DNA of 8,273 nt from NS-12 sp045403215 (GCA_045403215.1 JAXIOW010000194.1:1-8273); one strand, 5' to 3'. Numbered from the stretch's first letter, positions 1-6,825 are shown. Notes: generated from the letters alone by a model not told the origin. A program made the numbers and translations.

Positions 1-571
1 CTTCGGGGAAGATCGCATCGGCCCCTACGTTCACATAGGCCCGCGCCCGCTTGACGGCCCCGTCCAGCCCCTCGACCGCCCGCGCGTCCGTCCGCGCGAC
101 GATCAGAAAGTCGGGGTCGTGGCGCGCCTGCACCGCCGCGCCGATCGTCTGCGCCATCTCGGCGACGGACACCAGGCGCTTCTCCGGCAGGTGCCCGCAC
201 TTCTTAGGACTCTCCTGGTCCTCCAGATGGATCCCGGCCAGTCCCGCCTGCTCGAACGCCTGCACCGTCCGCATCACCGACAGCGGCGGGCCGTAGCCGG
301 TGTCGGCATCGGCCAGCGCCGGGATGGCGACCGCCTGCGCGATGGTCCCGGCGTCGGCGACCACTTCCGCCAGGGACAGCAGGCCGATATCGGGAAGCCC
401 CCGCGCAGCGGCGATGCCGGCGCCGGAGACATAGACCGCGTCGAAGCCGGCGCGCTCGACCTGCATGGCCGTCAGCGCGTTGAACGCGCCGGGGAGCACG
501 ACGGTGCCTCGAGCGATCGCCTCGCGCAGGCGGCGGGGCTTGGAGGGGCTCTGGCGCTGCGCGTCACCCAC
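1..571 (-). CDS. prpB: Methylisocitrate lyase (PrpB), 3' end cut by window edge
   Basis: Isocitrate lyase/PEP mutase family TIM-barrel enzyme. PrpB cleaves 2-methylisocitrate to pyruvate and succinate, the last step of the cytosolic 2-methylcitrate cycle for propionyl-CoA. About 190 N-terminal residues are visible (family length about 290). Seen motifs: LPGAFNAL (residues 26-33), YVSGAG (47-52), the metal-binding DADTGYG (88-94), HLEDQ (115-119) and KKCGH (123-127), whose Cys125 is the family's catalytic cysteine. I chose GTG at 571-569 because AAGG lies about 9 bases upstream; an in-frame TTG at 580 is possible. The start overlaps the prpD stop by 8 bases, so the two are probably translationally coupled. 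Other family members (oxaloacetate decarboxylase, phosphonopyruvate hydrolase) are possible from motifs alone, but the adjacent prpD argues for PrpB. prpC is not in view and may lie beyond the left edge. Confidence 0.87.
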   Translation of the reverse strand, partial: MGDAQRQSPSKPRRLREAIARGTVVLPGAFNALTAMQVERAGFDAVYVSGAGIAAARGLPDIGLLSLAEVVADAGTIAQAVAIPALADADTGYGPPLSVMRTVQAFEQAGLAGIHLEDQESPKKCGHLPEKRLVSVAEMAQTIGAAVQARHDPDFLIVARTDARAVEGLDGAVKRARAYVNVGADAIFPE

Positions 572-1946
572 GGCGCGCAACCTTCAACAGCGGCATCAAG
601 GCCCCGATGTCCTTGAGCGTCTCCAGCTTCCACACCATGTCAATCACCTTGCCGGCCCTGGCTCGGTCGAACAGACCGGCGGACTGGCTCCGGAACTTCT
701 CCTCGATCTCGCGATCCGAGAGCGGGTTCCGGGGATGGCCCAACGGATAATCCACCTGCTTGACGTACTCATTCCCGCTGACCGTCCGGACCGTCACGCG
801 CGTCGGCATCGCCTTCGGATACCACCCGATGAATTCCTCCTGTTCGATCACGCGGACCTTCTGCATGAGTGCCCGAAGCTGCGGATCGGACAGGCGCTTG
901 GCGTCGAAGGACTGCACGGTGACCGTGCCGTCCAGCAGGGCCACCGCCACGCAATAGGGCAGGCTGTGGTCGGCCGTCTCCCGCGTCGCCGGGCGCCACT
1001 TCTCGGGGTCGCGGCCGATGATCTCGATCGCCACGTCATAGCTTCCGACCTCGATCTCGGCGATGCCGGACAACGCCGAGCGCCCCTCTTTGTTCAGCAA
1101 CTCCTCGCGGACTACCAGCGCGGCTTCCACCGCCGACTGGGCATGGTACTCCACCGGGTAGTGCTTGATGTAACTTTCTAGGATCTTGTACGGGACCTTC
1201 TTCCCCCCGAACACGGAAAGATCGAGCGGGCCGGACACCAGCTCCATGAAGCCCTTCTGGCCTTCAAAGATCGGCGAGGGTCCGGTCATCCCCAGCCGCG
1301 CCAGCATCGCGGCGAACACGCCGTTGCGCGCGGCATTGGCGAAGGCGCACGCCTTCCACATCGAGAGGTCCCCGACCCGCGTCTGCCGCAAGGCCACATT
1401 CGCCACGCCGGCGAGGTTGATCGCCTGCACCGTCTGCGCCTTGGAAAGCTTCAGGACCTTAGCTGCGCCCAGGGCGGATGAGAACGGGCCATAGGTGACA
1501 TGGTCCCAGCCGCGCGGTCGCAGCGCCGCGGCGTCGCAGAGGCGGCACTGGATCTCATACGCCAAGGCGATCGCCTCGATGACCTGCCGGCCGGACGCCC
1601 CGGCATCTTCTCCCGCCGCGAAGACGGCTGAAATATTGTCGGAGGGATGGGCCGGCTCCTTGGACAGGTACGTGTCGTTGAAGTCCAGGTAGCGGACCAA
1701 GGCGCCGTTGGCGAAGGCGGCCAGGTCCGGGAGGGTCTGGTGGGCCGTGCCCCACGGCGTCGCGCCGTTCGCAACCGTGACGGTGTGCGCGATCCGGCGT
1801 GCGATCACGCAGGGCTCGGCCGTCCACGCGCCGAAGGCGCAGGCCAGGCTGTCCAGCACGCGCCGTTTGACCTCGTGGACGACGGAAGCAGGCAGGTCTT
1901 CGTAGCGGAGCGACTGCGCGTAAGCGGCGAGGCGATCGGCAATCAC
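564..1946 (-). CDS. prpD: 2-methylcitrate dehydratase (MmgE/PrpD family)
   Basis: 460-residue MmgE/PrpD protein, a cofactor-independent cytosolic dehydratase. PrpD converts 2-methylcitrate to 2-methyl-cis-aconitate in propionyl-CoA breakdown. Seen: YLDFND (86-91) followed by HPSDN (100-104), matching the PrpD dehydratase signature; MWKACAFANAAR (197-208); KHYPVEYHAQ (261-270); DHSLPY (326-331); and HPRNPLSDREIE (404-415) near the C-terminus. Length is close to the usual 450-490. The start is GTG at 1946-1944, preceded by GGGGAG (1957-1952) at 5-base spacing. It is the first gene of a minus-strand unit with prpB, and a candidate extended -10 lies just upstream (1984-1992). Distant MmgE/PrpD members act on other substrates (aconitate, itaconate-related), but the prpB neighbour makes the methylcitrate role most likely. 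Confidence 0.9.
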   Translation of the reverse strand: MIADRLAAYAQSLRYEDLPASVVHEVKRRVLDSLACAFGAWTAEPCVIARRIAHTVTVANGATPWGTAHQTLPDLAAFANGALVRYLDFNDTYLSKEPAHPSDNISAVFAAGEDAGASGRQVIEAIALAYEIQCRLCDAAALRPRGWDHVTYGPFSSALGAAKVLKLSKAQTVQAINLAGVANVALRQTRVGDLSMWKACAFANAARNGVFAAMLARLGMTGPSPIFEGQKGFMELVSGPLDLSVFGGKKVPYKILESYIKHYPVEYHAQSAVEAALVVREELLNKEGRSALSGIAEIEVGSYDVAIEIIGRDPEKWRPATRETADHSLPYCVAVALLDGTVTVQSFDAKRLSDPQLRALMQKVRVIEQEEFIGWYPKAMPTRVTVRTVSGNEYVKQVDYPLGHPRNPLSDREIEEKFRSQSAGLFDRARAGKVIDMVWKLETLKDIGALMPLLKVARRG

Positions 1947-1983
1947 GGAGGCTCCCCATCACAACCGAACTTGCTCAACCAAA

Positions 1984-1992
1984 ATTGTACCA
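1984..1992 (-). promoter_or_regulatory. Candidate extended -10 promoter of prpD-prpB
   Basis: On the minus strand the sequence reads TGGTACAAT, an extended -10 (TGn followed by TACAAT, 5 of 6 matches to TATAAT). No convincing -35 hexamer is found 16-18 bases upstream, which extended -10 promoters can tolerate. It would give a leader of about 30 bases before the prpD GTG at 1946. This is sequence inspection only. Confidence 0.4.
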
Positions 1993-2038
1993 TACCCGCG
2001 ATGGCAGAAGGACCGCGACTCTGCTATGGTAGGCGGTC
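1988..2038. repeat. Inverted repeats in the divergent intergenic region
   Basis: The prpD/enoyl-CoA hydratase intergenic region (1947-2062) contains three exact short inverted repeats: TACCATA (1988-1994) with TATGGTA (2025-2031); GCAGA (2004-2008) with TCTGC (2020-2024); and GACCGC (2011-2016) with GCGGTC (2033-2038). They are not concentric. The first pair sits in both candidate -10 elements, so that TATGGTA is read in the same sense by each divergent transcript. They could be operator half-sites for a shared regulator or chance in a short region. No transcription factor family is recognised. Confidence 0.35.
2022..2030 (+). promoter_or_regulatory. Candidate extended -10 promoter of the enoyl-CoA hydratase gene
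   Basis: TGCTATGGT contains TGn plus TATGGT (4 of 6 matches to TATAAT). It would place the transcript start near 2037, about 26 bases before the ATG at 2063. No clear -35 is present. It is weaker than the opposite-strand candidate; support comes mainly from the matching geometry on both sides of the divergent region. Confidence 0.28.
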
Positions 2039-2062
2039 ACAGACCAACCCCGGAGCTCCTGC

Positions 2063-2836
2063 ATGGCCGCCAAGTTCGTGACCGTCACTGTCGCCGAACG
2101 CATCGCCACCGTCACCCTGAACAACCCGCCGTCGAATCTCCTCAGCACGCCGGTCCTGAGGGAACTGGACCAGGCCTTCGGGAAGCTGGAGGCGGACGAC
2201 GCCGTCCGGGTCATCATCCTGACCGCCAGCGGGAAGTTTTTCTGCCCGGGCGCCGACATCAAGGAGCTCGCCGGGCTCAACACCGTGCACCAGGGCTCGG
2301 AGCTGTCCGGGCGCGGGCAGGCGTTGCTCAACCGGATCGAGCGATTCGACAAGCCGGTCATCGCGGCGCTCAACGGGGCCTGTCTCGGCGGCGGCCTGGA
2401 GCTCGCCATGGCCTGCCACATGCGCGTGGCGGCGGCGGGCGTGCTGATGGGCCTGCCGGAAATCAAGCTGGGACTCCTCCCCGGATTCGGCGGGACCCAA
2501 CGGCTCCCCCGCATCATCGGCCCGTCCAAAGCCGCCGAGTTGATCCTGACCGGCGAGACCGTCACGTCGGAGGAAGCGCTGGCGCTGGGACTGGTGAACC
2601 GGGTCGTCCCTTCCGAAGAAATCCTCCCGACGGCTCAGAAGCTGGCCGGTATGATCACGGCCAAGGGGCGGCTGGCAACCCAGGCCGCGCTGCGGGCGAT
2701 CCGGACCGGTCTCGACAGCCCGCTGGCCGAGGGTCTGGCCCGCGAGGCCGAGTTGTTCGGGGAGCTGTGCGAGACGCCCGACAAGAAGGAAGGGACGACG
2801 GCGTTCCTGGAAAAGCGCCCGCCGAAATTCTCCTGA
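2063..2836 (+). CDS. Enoyl-CoA hydratase/isomerase (crotonase family)
   Basis: 257-residue crotonase-fold protein of normal length. The family hydrates 2-trans-enoyl-CoA to 3-hydroxyacyl-CoA in beta-oxidation and amino-acid catabolism. Seen: CPGADIKEL (61-69), whose Ala64 is an oxyanion-hole residue; ALNGACLGGGLELAMAC (102-118), with Gly110 as the second oxyanion residue and Glu113; and GLPEIKLGLLPGFGGTQRL (130-148) with Glu133. Glu113 and Glu133 correspond to rat mitochondrial Glu144 and Glu164, so both catalytic acids are present and a true hydratase is likely. ILTGETVTSEEALALGLVN (161-179) is the usual downstream block. The start ATG has GGAG (2052-2055) at 7-base spacing. It is transcribed divergently from prpD. 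Substrate chain length cannot be read; a short-chain substrate such as crotonyl-CoA would suit the neighbouring butyryl-CoA-forming mutase. Confidence 0.93.
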   Translation: MAAKFVTVTVAERIATVTLNNPPSNLLSTPVLRELDQAFGKLEADDAVRVIILTASGKFFCPGADIKELAGLNTVHQGSELSGRGQALLNRIERFDKPVIAALNGACLGGGLELAMACHMRVAAAGVLMGLPEIKLGLLPGFGGTQRLPRIIGPSKAAELILTGETVTSEEALALGLVNRVVPSEEILPTAQKLAGMITAKGRLATQAALRAIRTGLDSPLAEGLAREAELFGELCETPDKKEGTTAFLEKRPPKFS

Positions 2837-2841
2837 TCCCC

Positions 2842-3099
2842 GTGGCCAGTCCGTTGGAAATCCGGGAGGAGCAGGTCCGCATGTTGCGGCTCCGGCTGCG
2901 CGCGGATTTGACCGCCTACCGGCTCCGTTTTCAGCCAATGAGTCGCGAGCAGGCGCTCGCGCTCATCGAGCGGACGCGAGACGAAATCCTCGAGCTGTTT
3001 CCCGGCAAGGGCGACGTGTTCGACCTGGTGCTGCGGCCCCGGTTCCTCCGCATCCTCAACGAGCGGTCCGGCGCCGCTACGTCTCCCGCTTACCTCTGA
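2842..3099 (+). CDS. Small conserved-looking protein of unknown function
   Basis: I do not recognise a family. The frame gives 85 residues from GTG 2842 or 72 from ATG 2881. The ATG has a good Shine-Dalgarno (GGGAGGAG, 2864-2871, 9 bases before the ATG; the GGAGG core is 11 away). Against it, strong G/C preference at third codon positions already begins at the GTG, 5 bases after the enoyl-CoA hydratase stop, so I give the longer form. The protein looks mainly helical and is rich in Arg, Leu and Glu: an N-terminal Arg/Leu stretch (LRLRLRADL), a central amphipathic segment (REQALALIERTRDEILELF), then the motif-like FDLVLRPRFLRIL. No signal peptide, membrane helix or cysteine pair is seen. It is probably co-transcribed with the upstream hydratase gene. 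Its last 23 bases overlap the 3' end of the opposing meaB-like gene. Confidence 0.6.
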   Translation: MASPLEIREEQVRMLRLRLRADLTAYRLRFQPMSREQALALIERTRDEILELFPGKGDVFDLVLRPRFLRILNERSGAATSPAYL

Positions 3100-3817
3100 G
3101 ATCAGCAATCCGTTGATGCTCGGCGATGGCCTCGATCAACTCCGGTATGCCCTCGCCTTTCACAGCGACCGTGCGGACCACTTTGTGATGCCATTCCTGC
3201 AAATCTTTCACCGTCGCGTCCGCGCCGTCGCGGTCGCCTTTGTTGACGACGACAATGTGGGCCGTCTCGAGTAAGCCCGCCTTCATCGCCTGGACCTCGT
3301 CGCCGAGGCCCGGCGCCACCACCGCGACGACGGTGGGCGCCACCTCGGCCACGTCCGTCTCGAGCTGCCCCACCCCAACGGTTTCGACCAGGATGACGTC
3401 GTAGCCCGCCGCTTCCAGCACCCGCACTGCACCCGGCGTCGCGCGCGCCAGCCCGCCCCGCTCCCCGCGGGTGGCCATGCTGCGGATGAAGACCCCCGCA
3501 TCAAGCGAATGGTCCTGCATCCGGATCCGGTCTCCCAGGAGCGCCCCGCCCGTCCGCGGGCTGGTCGTATCCACCGCCACGATGCCGACCTTCTTGCCCT
3601 GCCGCCGGTAGGCCGTGACCAGTTGGTCGATCAGCGTGCTCTTGCCGGCGCCGACATAGCCGGTGATGCCGATCACGGCCCCGTGCCGGGAGGAACCGTT
3701 CAGTCTCTCCAGCGCAGCTTGGCCGACCGGCTCCTGGTTCTCCAGCAGCGTGATCAAGCGCGAGACCGCCCGGGACTCGCCCGCCTTGACGCGATTCGCT
3801 AAGGTGACAGGGTCCAC
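3077..3817 (-). CDS. meaB: MeaB/ArgK-type GTPase, short form (acyl-CoA mutase chaperone)
   Basis: SIMIBI-class P-loop GTPase that in known systems gates adenosylcobalamin delivery to, and protects, methylmalonyl- or isobutyryl-CoA mutase. Numbering from GTG 3817: P-loop GYVGAGKST (53-61), VDTTSP (82-87; VDPTSP or VDPSSP is usual), GGALLGDRIRM (90-100), FIRSMATRG (110-118), ETVGVGQLE (145-153; GQSE is usual) and NKGD (192-195). I chose GTG 3817: GGAGAGGG (3834-3827) lies 9 bases upstream and it starts 4 bases after the DUF35 stop. An upstream ATG at 3853 overlaps that gene and lacks a Shine-Dalgarno. The protein is 246 residues, against about 310-330 for typical MeaB. It ends soon after the G domain and lacks the C-terminal dimerisation region. 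I found no continuation of that region past the stop, so this looks like a natural short form rather than a frameshift. Confidence 0.88.
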   Translation of the reverse strand: MDPVTLANRVKAGESRAVSRLITLLENQEPVGQAALERLNGSSRHGAVIGITGYVGAGKSTLIDQLVTAYRRQGKKVGIVAVDTTSPRTGGALLGDRIRMQDHSLDAGVFIRSMATRGERGGLARATPGAVRVLEAAGYDVILVETVGVGQLETDVAEVAPTVVAVVAPGLGDEVQAMKAGLLETAHIVVVNKGDRDGADATVKDLQEWHHKVVRTVAVKGEGIPELIEAIAEHQRIADLRGKRET

Positions 3818-3821
3818 CGAC

Positions 3822-4289
3822 TTATGCCCTCTCCGCCGGCTCGAACCAGACATCCGTCACTTTGAAGGCTGGCGTCTTCGCAAACTTGGCGCGCACCGGC
3901 ATTCCGATCTGCACGGCATCGGGCTCGACGCCTTTCAGACGGGACAGAAACAGGGTGTCGGCGCCGTCAAACTCGACCAGGATCAAAGTGAACGGCGTCT
4001 CTTTCAGAAACAGCTCACCGCCGTAGTGGCAGGTCGTGTAGGTATGGACTCGACCGGTCAGCGGCAGCTCGTGCCACGCCGTTGGCGCGCCGCACTCCAT
4101 GCAATGGGAGCGCGGAGTGGCGAAGGTGTAGCCGCATCGTGTGCAGCGCGAGCCCAGCAGCTTGCCTTTTGTGAGGCCGACGAAAAACGGCGAGTCCTCG
4201 GCGTAGCTGTGGCGGTAATCAATCTCGTAGTGGTCGTGGATGATCAGGGGGTCCATACTATTCACACCCGCCCGCCCCAGGCGCGCCAA
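3822..4289 (-). CDS. DUF35 Zn-ribbon/OB-fold protein, partner of the thiolase-like gene
   Basis: Small acyl-CoA-associated protein of the Zn-ribbon plus OB-fold (DUF35) type. An N-terminal helical part is followed by a rubredoxin-like zinc site with Cys49, Cys52, Cys63 and Cys66 (CTRCG then CMECG), then an OB-fold with GRVHTYTT (79-86) and FTLILVEFDGADTLF (100-114). Family members bind thiolase-superfamily proteins and help channel or bind CoA thioesters, as in archaeal thiolase/HMG-CoA synthase, BbsAB, and the ChsH2/Ltp2 aldolase. Here it directly follows a thiolase-like gene (18-base gap). The start is uncertain: TTG 4289 has GGAAGGGG with 6-base spacing and gives 155 residues; ATG 4256 lacks a clear ribosome site and gives 144 residues that still contain the whole domain. 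Confidence 0.88.
   Translation of the reverse strand: MARLGRAGVNSMDPLIIHDHYEIDYRHSYAEDSPFFVGLTKGKLLGSRCTRCGYTFATPRSHCMECGAPTAWHELPLTGRVHTYTTCHYGGELFLKETPFTLILVEFDGADTLFLSRLKGVEPDAVQIGMPVRAKFAKTPAFKVTDVWFEPAERA
3827..3834 (-). promoter_or_regulatory. Ribosome binding site deciding the meaB start
   Basis: On the minus strand this reads GGAGAGGG. It lies inside the last codons of the DUF35 gene, 9 bases before the GTG at 3817. It supports GTG 3817 over the upstream ATG at 3853, which has no purine-rich block before it. Confidence 0.55.
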
Positions 4290-4307
4290 GACGCGCCCCT
4301 TCCCGTT

Positions 4308-5591
4308 TTACACCGCCTCCAGGATCGACACAGTGATATACGTGCCGGTGCCTGCGTGACTGTGGATCAAGCCGCGCTTGGGATTCCTTACTTGAAGTGT
4401 GTCGTTGCCCAAATGTTTCTTGATGGTGCCCTGCAACTGCCAGAAGGCGAAGACCGCCTGCATCAGGCCCGTTGCGCCGACCGGGTGCCCGCAGGCCAGG
4501 AGCCCGCCGGACGGATTCACGGGCAGGCGCCCCTGTTTGGGCAATTCCAGGCCGTAGTCCACACCCGGCATGAACGGCACGCCGCTCTCTACGATCTTGC
4601 CGCCCTCGCCGTACTTGCAGAGGCCGAGGTCCTCGTAGGTCTGGATCTCCGAGGAGGTGTAGGCGTCATGCAGCTCGATGAAGCTCAGCTCCTCGATCGG
4701 CTTCCGGATGCCGGCCATCTCGTAGGCGAGCTTCGCCGCCATGCGCCCGCCGCGGAACGAATGCACGCCGGGATATTTGAGATAGCTATAGTCCGACTCC
4801 CGCTCATGCGGGAGCAGGATGACCTTGCCGTGAGGCCGGTCCGCCATGCGCATCGCATCGGACCCGGACCCCACGCCGGTGATCCTCACGGGACGGTCGC
4901 AGACCTTGGAGGCCACCTCGTCGGAGGCCAGAATGCAGAGTGCCGCCCCGTCCGACATCGTGCAGATGTCCTCCATCGTCAGCGGCGTGGCGACCATCGG
5001 CGACTCCCGCACCTGCTTGATCGTGAGCCGCTTGGCTTTCTGGGCGTAGGGATTGTACAGCGCGTTCATGTGGTTCTTGACCGACACCATCGCCATCTGC
5101 TCGACCGTCGTGCCGTACTCGTGCATGTGGCGCCGGACCATCATCGCGTAGTAGCCGGTGTAGAACCCGCCCACTGGAAAGTCGAAGTTGGTGTCGGAGG
5201 CCAGCGCGATGAACTCGTTGCCTTTCCAGGTGTTGACCCGCGACATCGTCTCGAAGCCGAAGGCCACGCAGCAGTTCATCCGCCCGGACGCCACCGCTTC
5301 CCACGCGGACTGAAAGCACAGCCCGCCGGTCGCGCCCCCGCCTTCGACCCGCTTGGAGGGCTTGGGGCACAATCCGAGGTAGTCCTGCGCCATGCTGGCG
5401 GCTTTGAGTTGCCGCGTGAAGTGGTCCGAGAAATAGGAGCCGACCGCGCCATCGATCATGTCCTTGGAGAACGTGGGCACGTCCCGCAGCGCGTAGTCGT
5501 AGGCTTCCTTCACCATGAGCCGGAAGTCCTTGTCCGGATGGGCCTTGGCGAACTTGGTGATGCCCCCGCTGATCATGTAGACGGGTCTCAT
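4308..5591 (-). CDS. SCP2-type thiolase-like protein lacking the nucleophilic cysteine
   Basis: 427-residue thiolase-superfamily protein, close to the non-decarboxylating SCP2/archaeal thiolase group. True thiolases cleave or form beta-ketoacyl-CoA using a Cys near residue 90. Here the segment expected as VENxCASG reads VEGGGATGG (82-90), so Gly86 replaces the Cys. The other family motifs remain: ELHDAYT (306-312) with His308, NPSGG (359-363), CGHPVGATG (367-375) with His369, and a C-terminal HSHAGTG (410-416). The nearest downstream Cys (92) is six residues away and not in the canonical place. The start ATG overlaps the B12-subunit stop in ATGA, with AAGGAG (5605-5600) at 8-base spacing. The DUF35 gene follows. 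Candidate roles are a thiolase-fold aldolase/lyase like Ltp2, a BbsB-like enzyme, or a non-catalytic acyl-CoA binder. Family assignment is firm; the reaction is unknown. Confidence 0.9.
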   Translation of the reverse strand: MRPVYMISGGITKFAKAHPDKDFRLMVKEAYDYALRDVPTFSKDMIDGAVGSYFSDHFTRQLKAASMAQDYLGLCPKPSKRVEGGGATGGLCFQSAWEAVASGRMNCCVAFGFETMSRVNTWKGNEFIALASDTNFDFPVGGFYTGYYAMMVRRHMHEYGTTVEQMAMVSVKNHMNALYNPYAQKAKRLTIKQVRESPMVATPLTMEDICTMSDGAALCILASDEVASKVCDRPVRITGVGSGSDAMRMADRPHGKVILLPHERESDYSYLKYPGVHSFRGGRMAAKLAYEMAGIRKPIEELSFIELHDAYTSSEIQTYEDLGLCKYGEGGKIVESGVPFMPGVDYGLELPKQGRLPVNPSGGLLACGHPVGATGLMQAVFAFWQLQGTIKKHLGNDTLQVRNPKRGLIHSHAGTGTYITVSILEAV

Positions 5592-5989
5592 GACCGCAGC
5601 TCCTTGACGAACTTCACGACCTCGTCCGTCGCCGTGCCGGAGCGGAACAGGGCGCGCACTCCGACCGCCTTCAACTTCGGCATGTCCTCATCCGGGATGA
5701 TCCCGCCCCCGAAGACCACGATGTCCTCCGCCCCGTGTTCCTTGAGCAGCTCCAGCACGCGAGGGAACAGGTAGTTGTGCGCACCGGAGAGGACGCTGAG
5801 CCCGATGGCGTTCACGTCCTCCTGGATCGCCGTGCTCACGATCTGCTCCGGGGTCTGGTGCAGCCCCGTGTAGATCACCTCCACGCCGGCATCGCGGAGC
5901 GCCCGGGCGACCAGCTTCACACCCCGGTCGTGCCCATCCAGCCCCACCTTCCCGATCAAGACCCGCAAGGGCTTCGCCGCCACCGTCAC
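5588..5989 (-). CDS. icmB: B12-binding small subunit of acyl-CoA mutase
   Basis: 133-residue stand-alone cobalamin-binding domain (Rossmann-like), about the length of IcmB-type subunits. Residues 16-23 (GLDGHDRG) hold the base-off/His-on motif DxHxxG: Asp18, His20 (lower axial cobalt ligand) and Gly23. SVL (65-67) matches the SxL motif that accommodates the dimethylbenzimidazole tail, and GGGIIPDED (94-102) matches the third conserved GG segment. It pairs with the large subunit at 6822-8273 to make the adenosylcobalamin mutase. Start GTG 5989 overlaps the MBL-fold gene's TGA in GTGA, and its own stop overlaps the thiolase-like ATG in ATGA. The symbol follows the isobutyryl-CoA mutase reading of the large subunit; the small subunit alone cannot separate methylmalonyl-, isobutyryl- and 2-hydroxyisobutyryl-CoA mutases. 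Confidence 0.9.
   Translation of the reverse strand: MTVAAKPLRVLIGKVGLDGHDRGVKLVARALRDAGVEVIYTGLHQTPEQIVSTAIQEDVNAIGLSVLSGAHNYLFPRVLELLKEHGAEDIVVFGGGIIPDEDMPKLKAVGVRALFRSGTATDEVVKFVKELRS
5600..5605 (-). promoter_or_regulatory. Ribosome binding site of the thiolase-like gene
   Basis: On the minus strand this reads AAGGAG, 8 bases before the ATG at 5591 and inside the end of the B12-subunit gene. It confirms the ATGA-overlapping start. Confidence 0.55.
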
Positions 5990-6821
5990 GCCTTCACCTC
6001 TTCCAAGTAGTATTTCCCTTCGATGTCCTTCTTCACGTACCCCATCTGTACTTTCGGATCATGCTCGAAAATCAGCAACCACTTCTCGTTGAACGCCCGA
6101 TCCAGAATCCCCCGCTTCGACTCCAGGGTCTGCAAGGGATACAGATCGTAGCCCATGATGTACGGGAGCGGCAGGTGCGACACCGTCGGGATGAGATCGC
6201 CGAGGTAGAGCGCCGTCTTCCCTTCGGACTGAATCTTGACCGCCTGATGGTGGGCGGTATGTCCGCCGGTCACGACGACCGACACGCCGGGAACGAGCTC
6301 GGTATCGCCGTCCAGGAACTCCCACTGGCTCACGTGCGCGACCGGCGTGAAATTCTCCTTGAGGTAGCTCGCGCGTGTCCGCTCATTGGCTCGCACCGCA
6401 TCTTCGTACTCGCCGCGTTGCACGAAGTATTTGGCCTTCGGAAACGCCGACACGACCTGCCCGTCCTCCCGCATGGTGTTCCCCCCGCAGTGATCGAAGT
6501 GCAGGTGCGTGTTGACGACCATGTGGATGTCCTCATGCGCGAGGCCGCACCTTGTCAAAGAGTCTTCGAGCGGCGGTTTGCGCTCGATGGCGAAGTGGTC
6601 CTGAAACTTCGCGTCCACCTTCGAGCCGAGGCCGGTGTCCACCAGGATGTTCTTGCCGTGTGCCCGGATCAGCAGGCAGTTGAGTCCGAGCTGGATGCGG
6701 TTCTTCTCGTCCGCCGGGCAGCATTTCTCCCACAGGACTTTGGGCACGACCCCGAACATCGCCCCCCCATCCAGCCGAAACTTCCCATCAGTCACCGGAT
6801 ATATTTCAAACTTGCCAAGCT

Positions 6822-6825
<4 letters not shown>
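5986..6825 (-). CDS. MBL-fold metallo-hydrolase between the mutase subunit genes
   Basis: 279-residue metallo-beta-lactamase-fold protein with a complete dinuclear metal site: THLHFDHCGG (106-115) gives His107, His109, Asp111 and His112; GGHT (187-190) gives His189; Asp210 (LGDL) bridges; His255 (FEHDP) completes the set. No signal peptide is seen, so it is probably cytosolic. The layout resembles lactonase/esterase-type MBL proteins (YtnP/AHL-lactonase-like). Family members hydrolyse lactones, esters or thioesters. Its ATG overlaps the large-subunit stop in ATGA and its TGA overlaps the small-subunit GTG in GTGA, so it sits inside the mutase transcript and is probably made in step with it. 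An acyl-CoA thioesterase or lactonase acting on a mutase-pathway intermediate is an inference. The substrate is unknown. Confidence 0.9.

Noticed and set aside
2024..2938. A 304-codon minus-strand frame antisense to the enoyl-CoA hydratase gene
   Set aside because: The composition is Gly/Arg/Gln-rich without domain signs, while the plus-strand frame has both catalytic Glu residues and the full crotonase motif set.
2837..3076. A frameshifted C-terminal half of MeaB downstream of its stop
   Set aside because: I read the minus strand below 3077 and saw no MeaB C-terminal sequence; the region instead fits a plus-strand small gene.
3100..3160. A bidirectional terminator between the convergent genes
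   Set aside because: No stem-loop followed by a T-run is visible on either strand, and the two genes overlap at their 3' ends.
3818..3853. ATG at 3853 as the GTPase start, adding 12 residues
   Set aside because: It overlaps the DUF35 gene by 32 bases, has no ribosome site, and the added residues (MSGSSRRRGHKS) are low-complexity. GTG 3817 has a ribosome site and begins where the family's conserved N-terminal helix starts.
3663..5774. A 703-codon open frame on the plus strand, antisense to the GTPase, DUF35, thiolase-like and B12-subunit genes
   Set aside because: The opposite strand carries four clear families with motifs and proper starts. The antisense product is rich in Arg, His, Gly and Asp with no recognisable domain. 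Long antisense frames are expected in GC-rich coding DNA.
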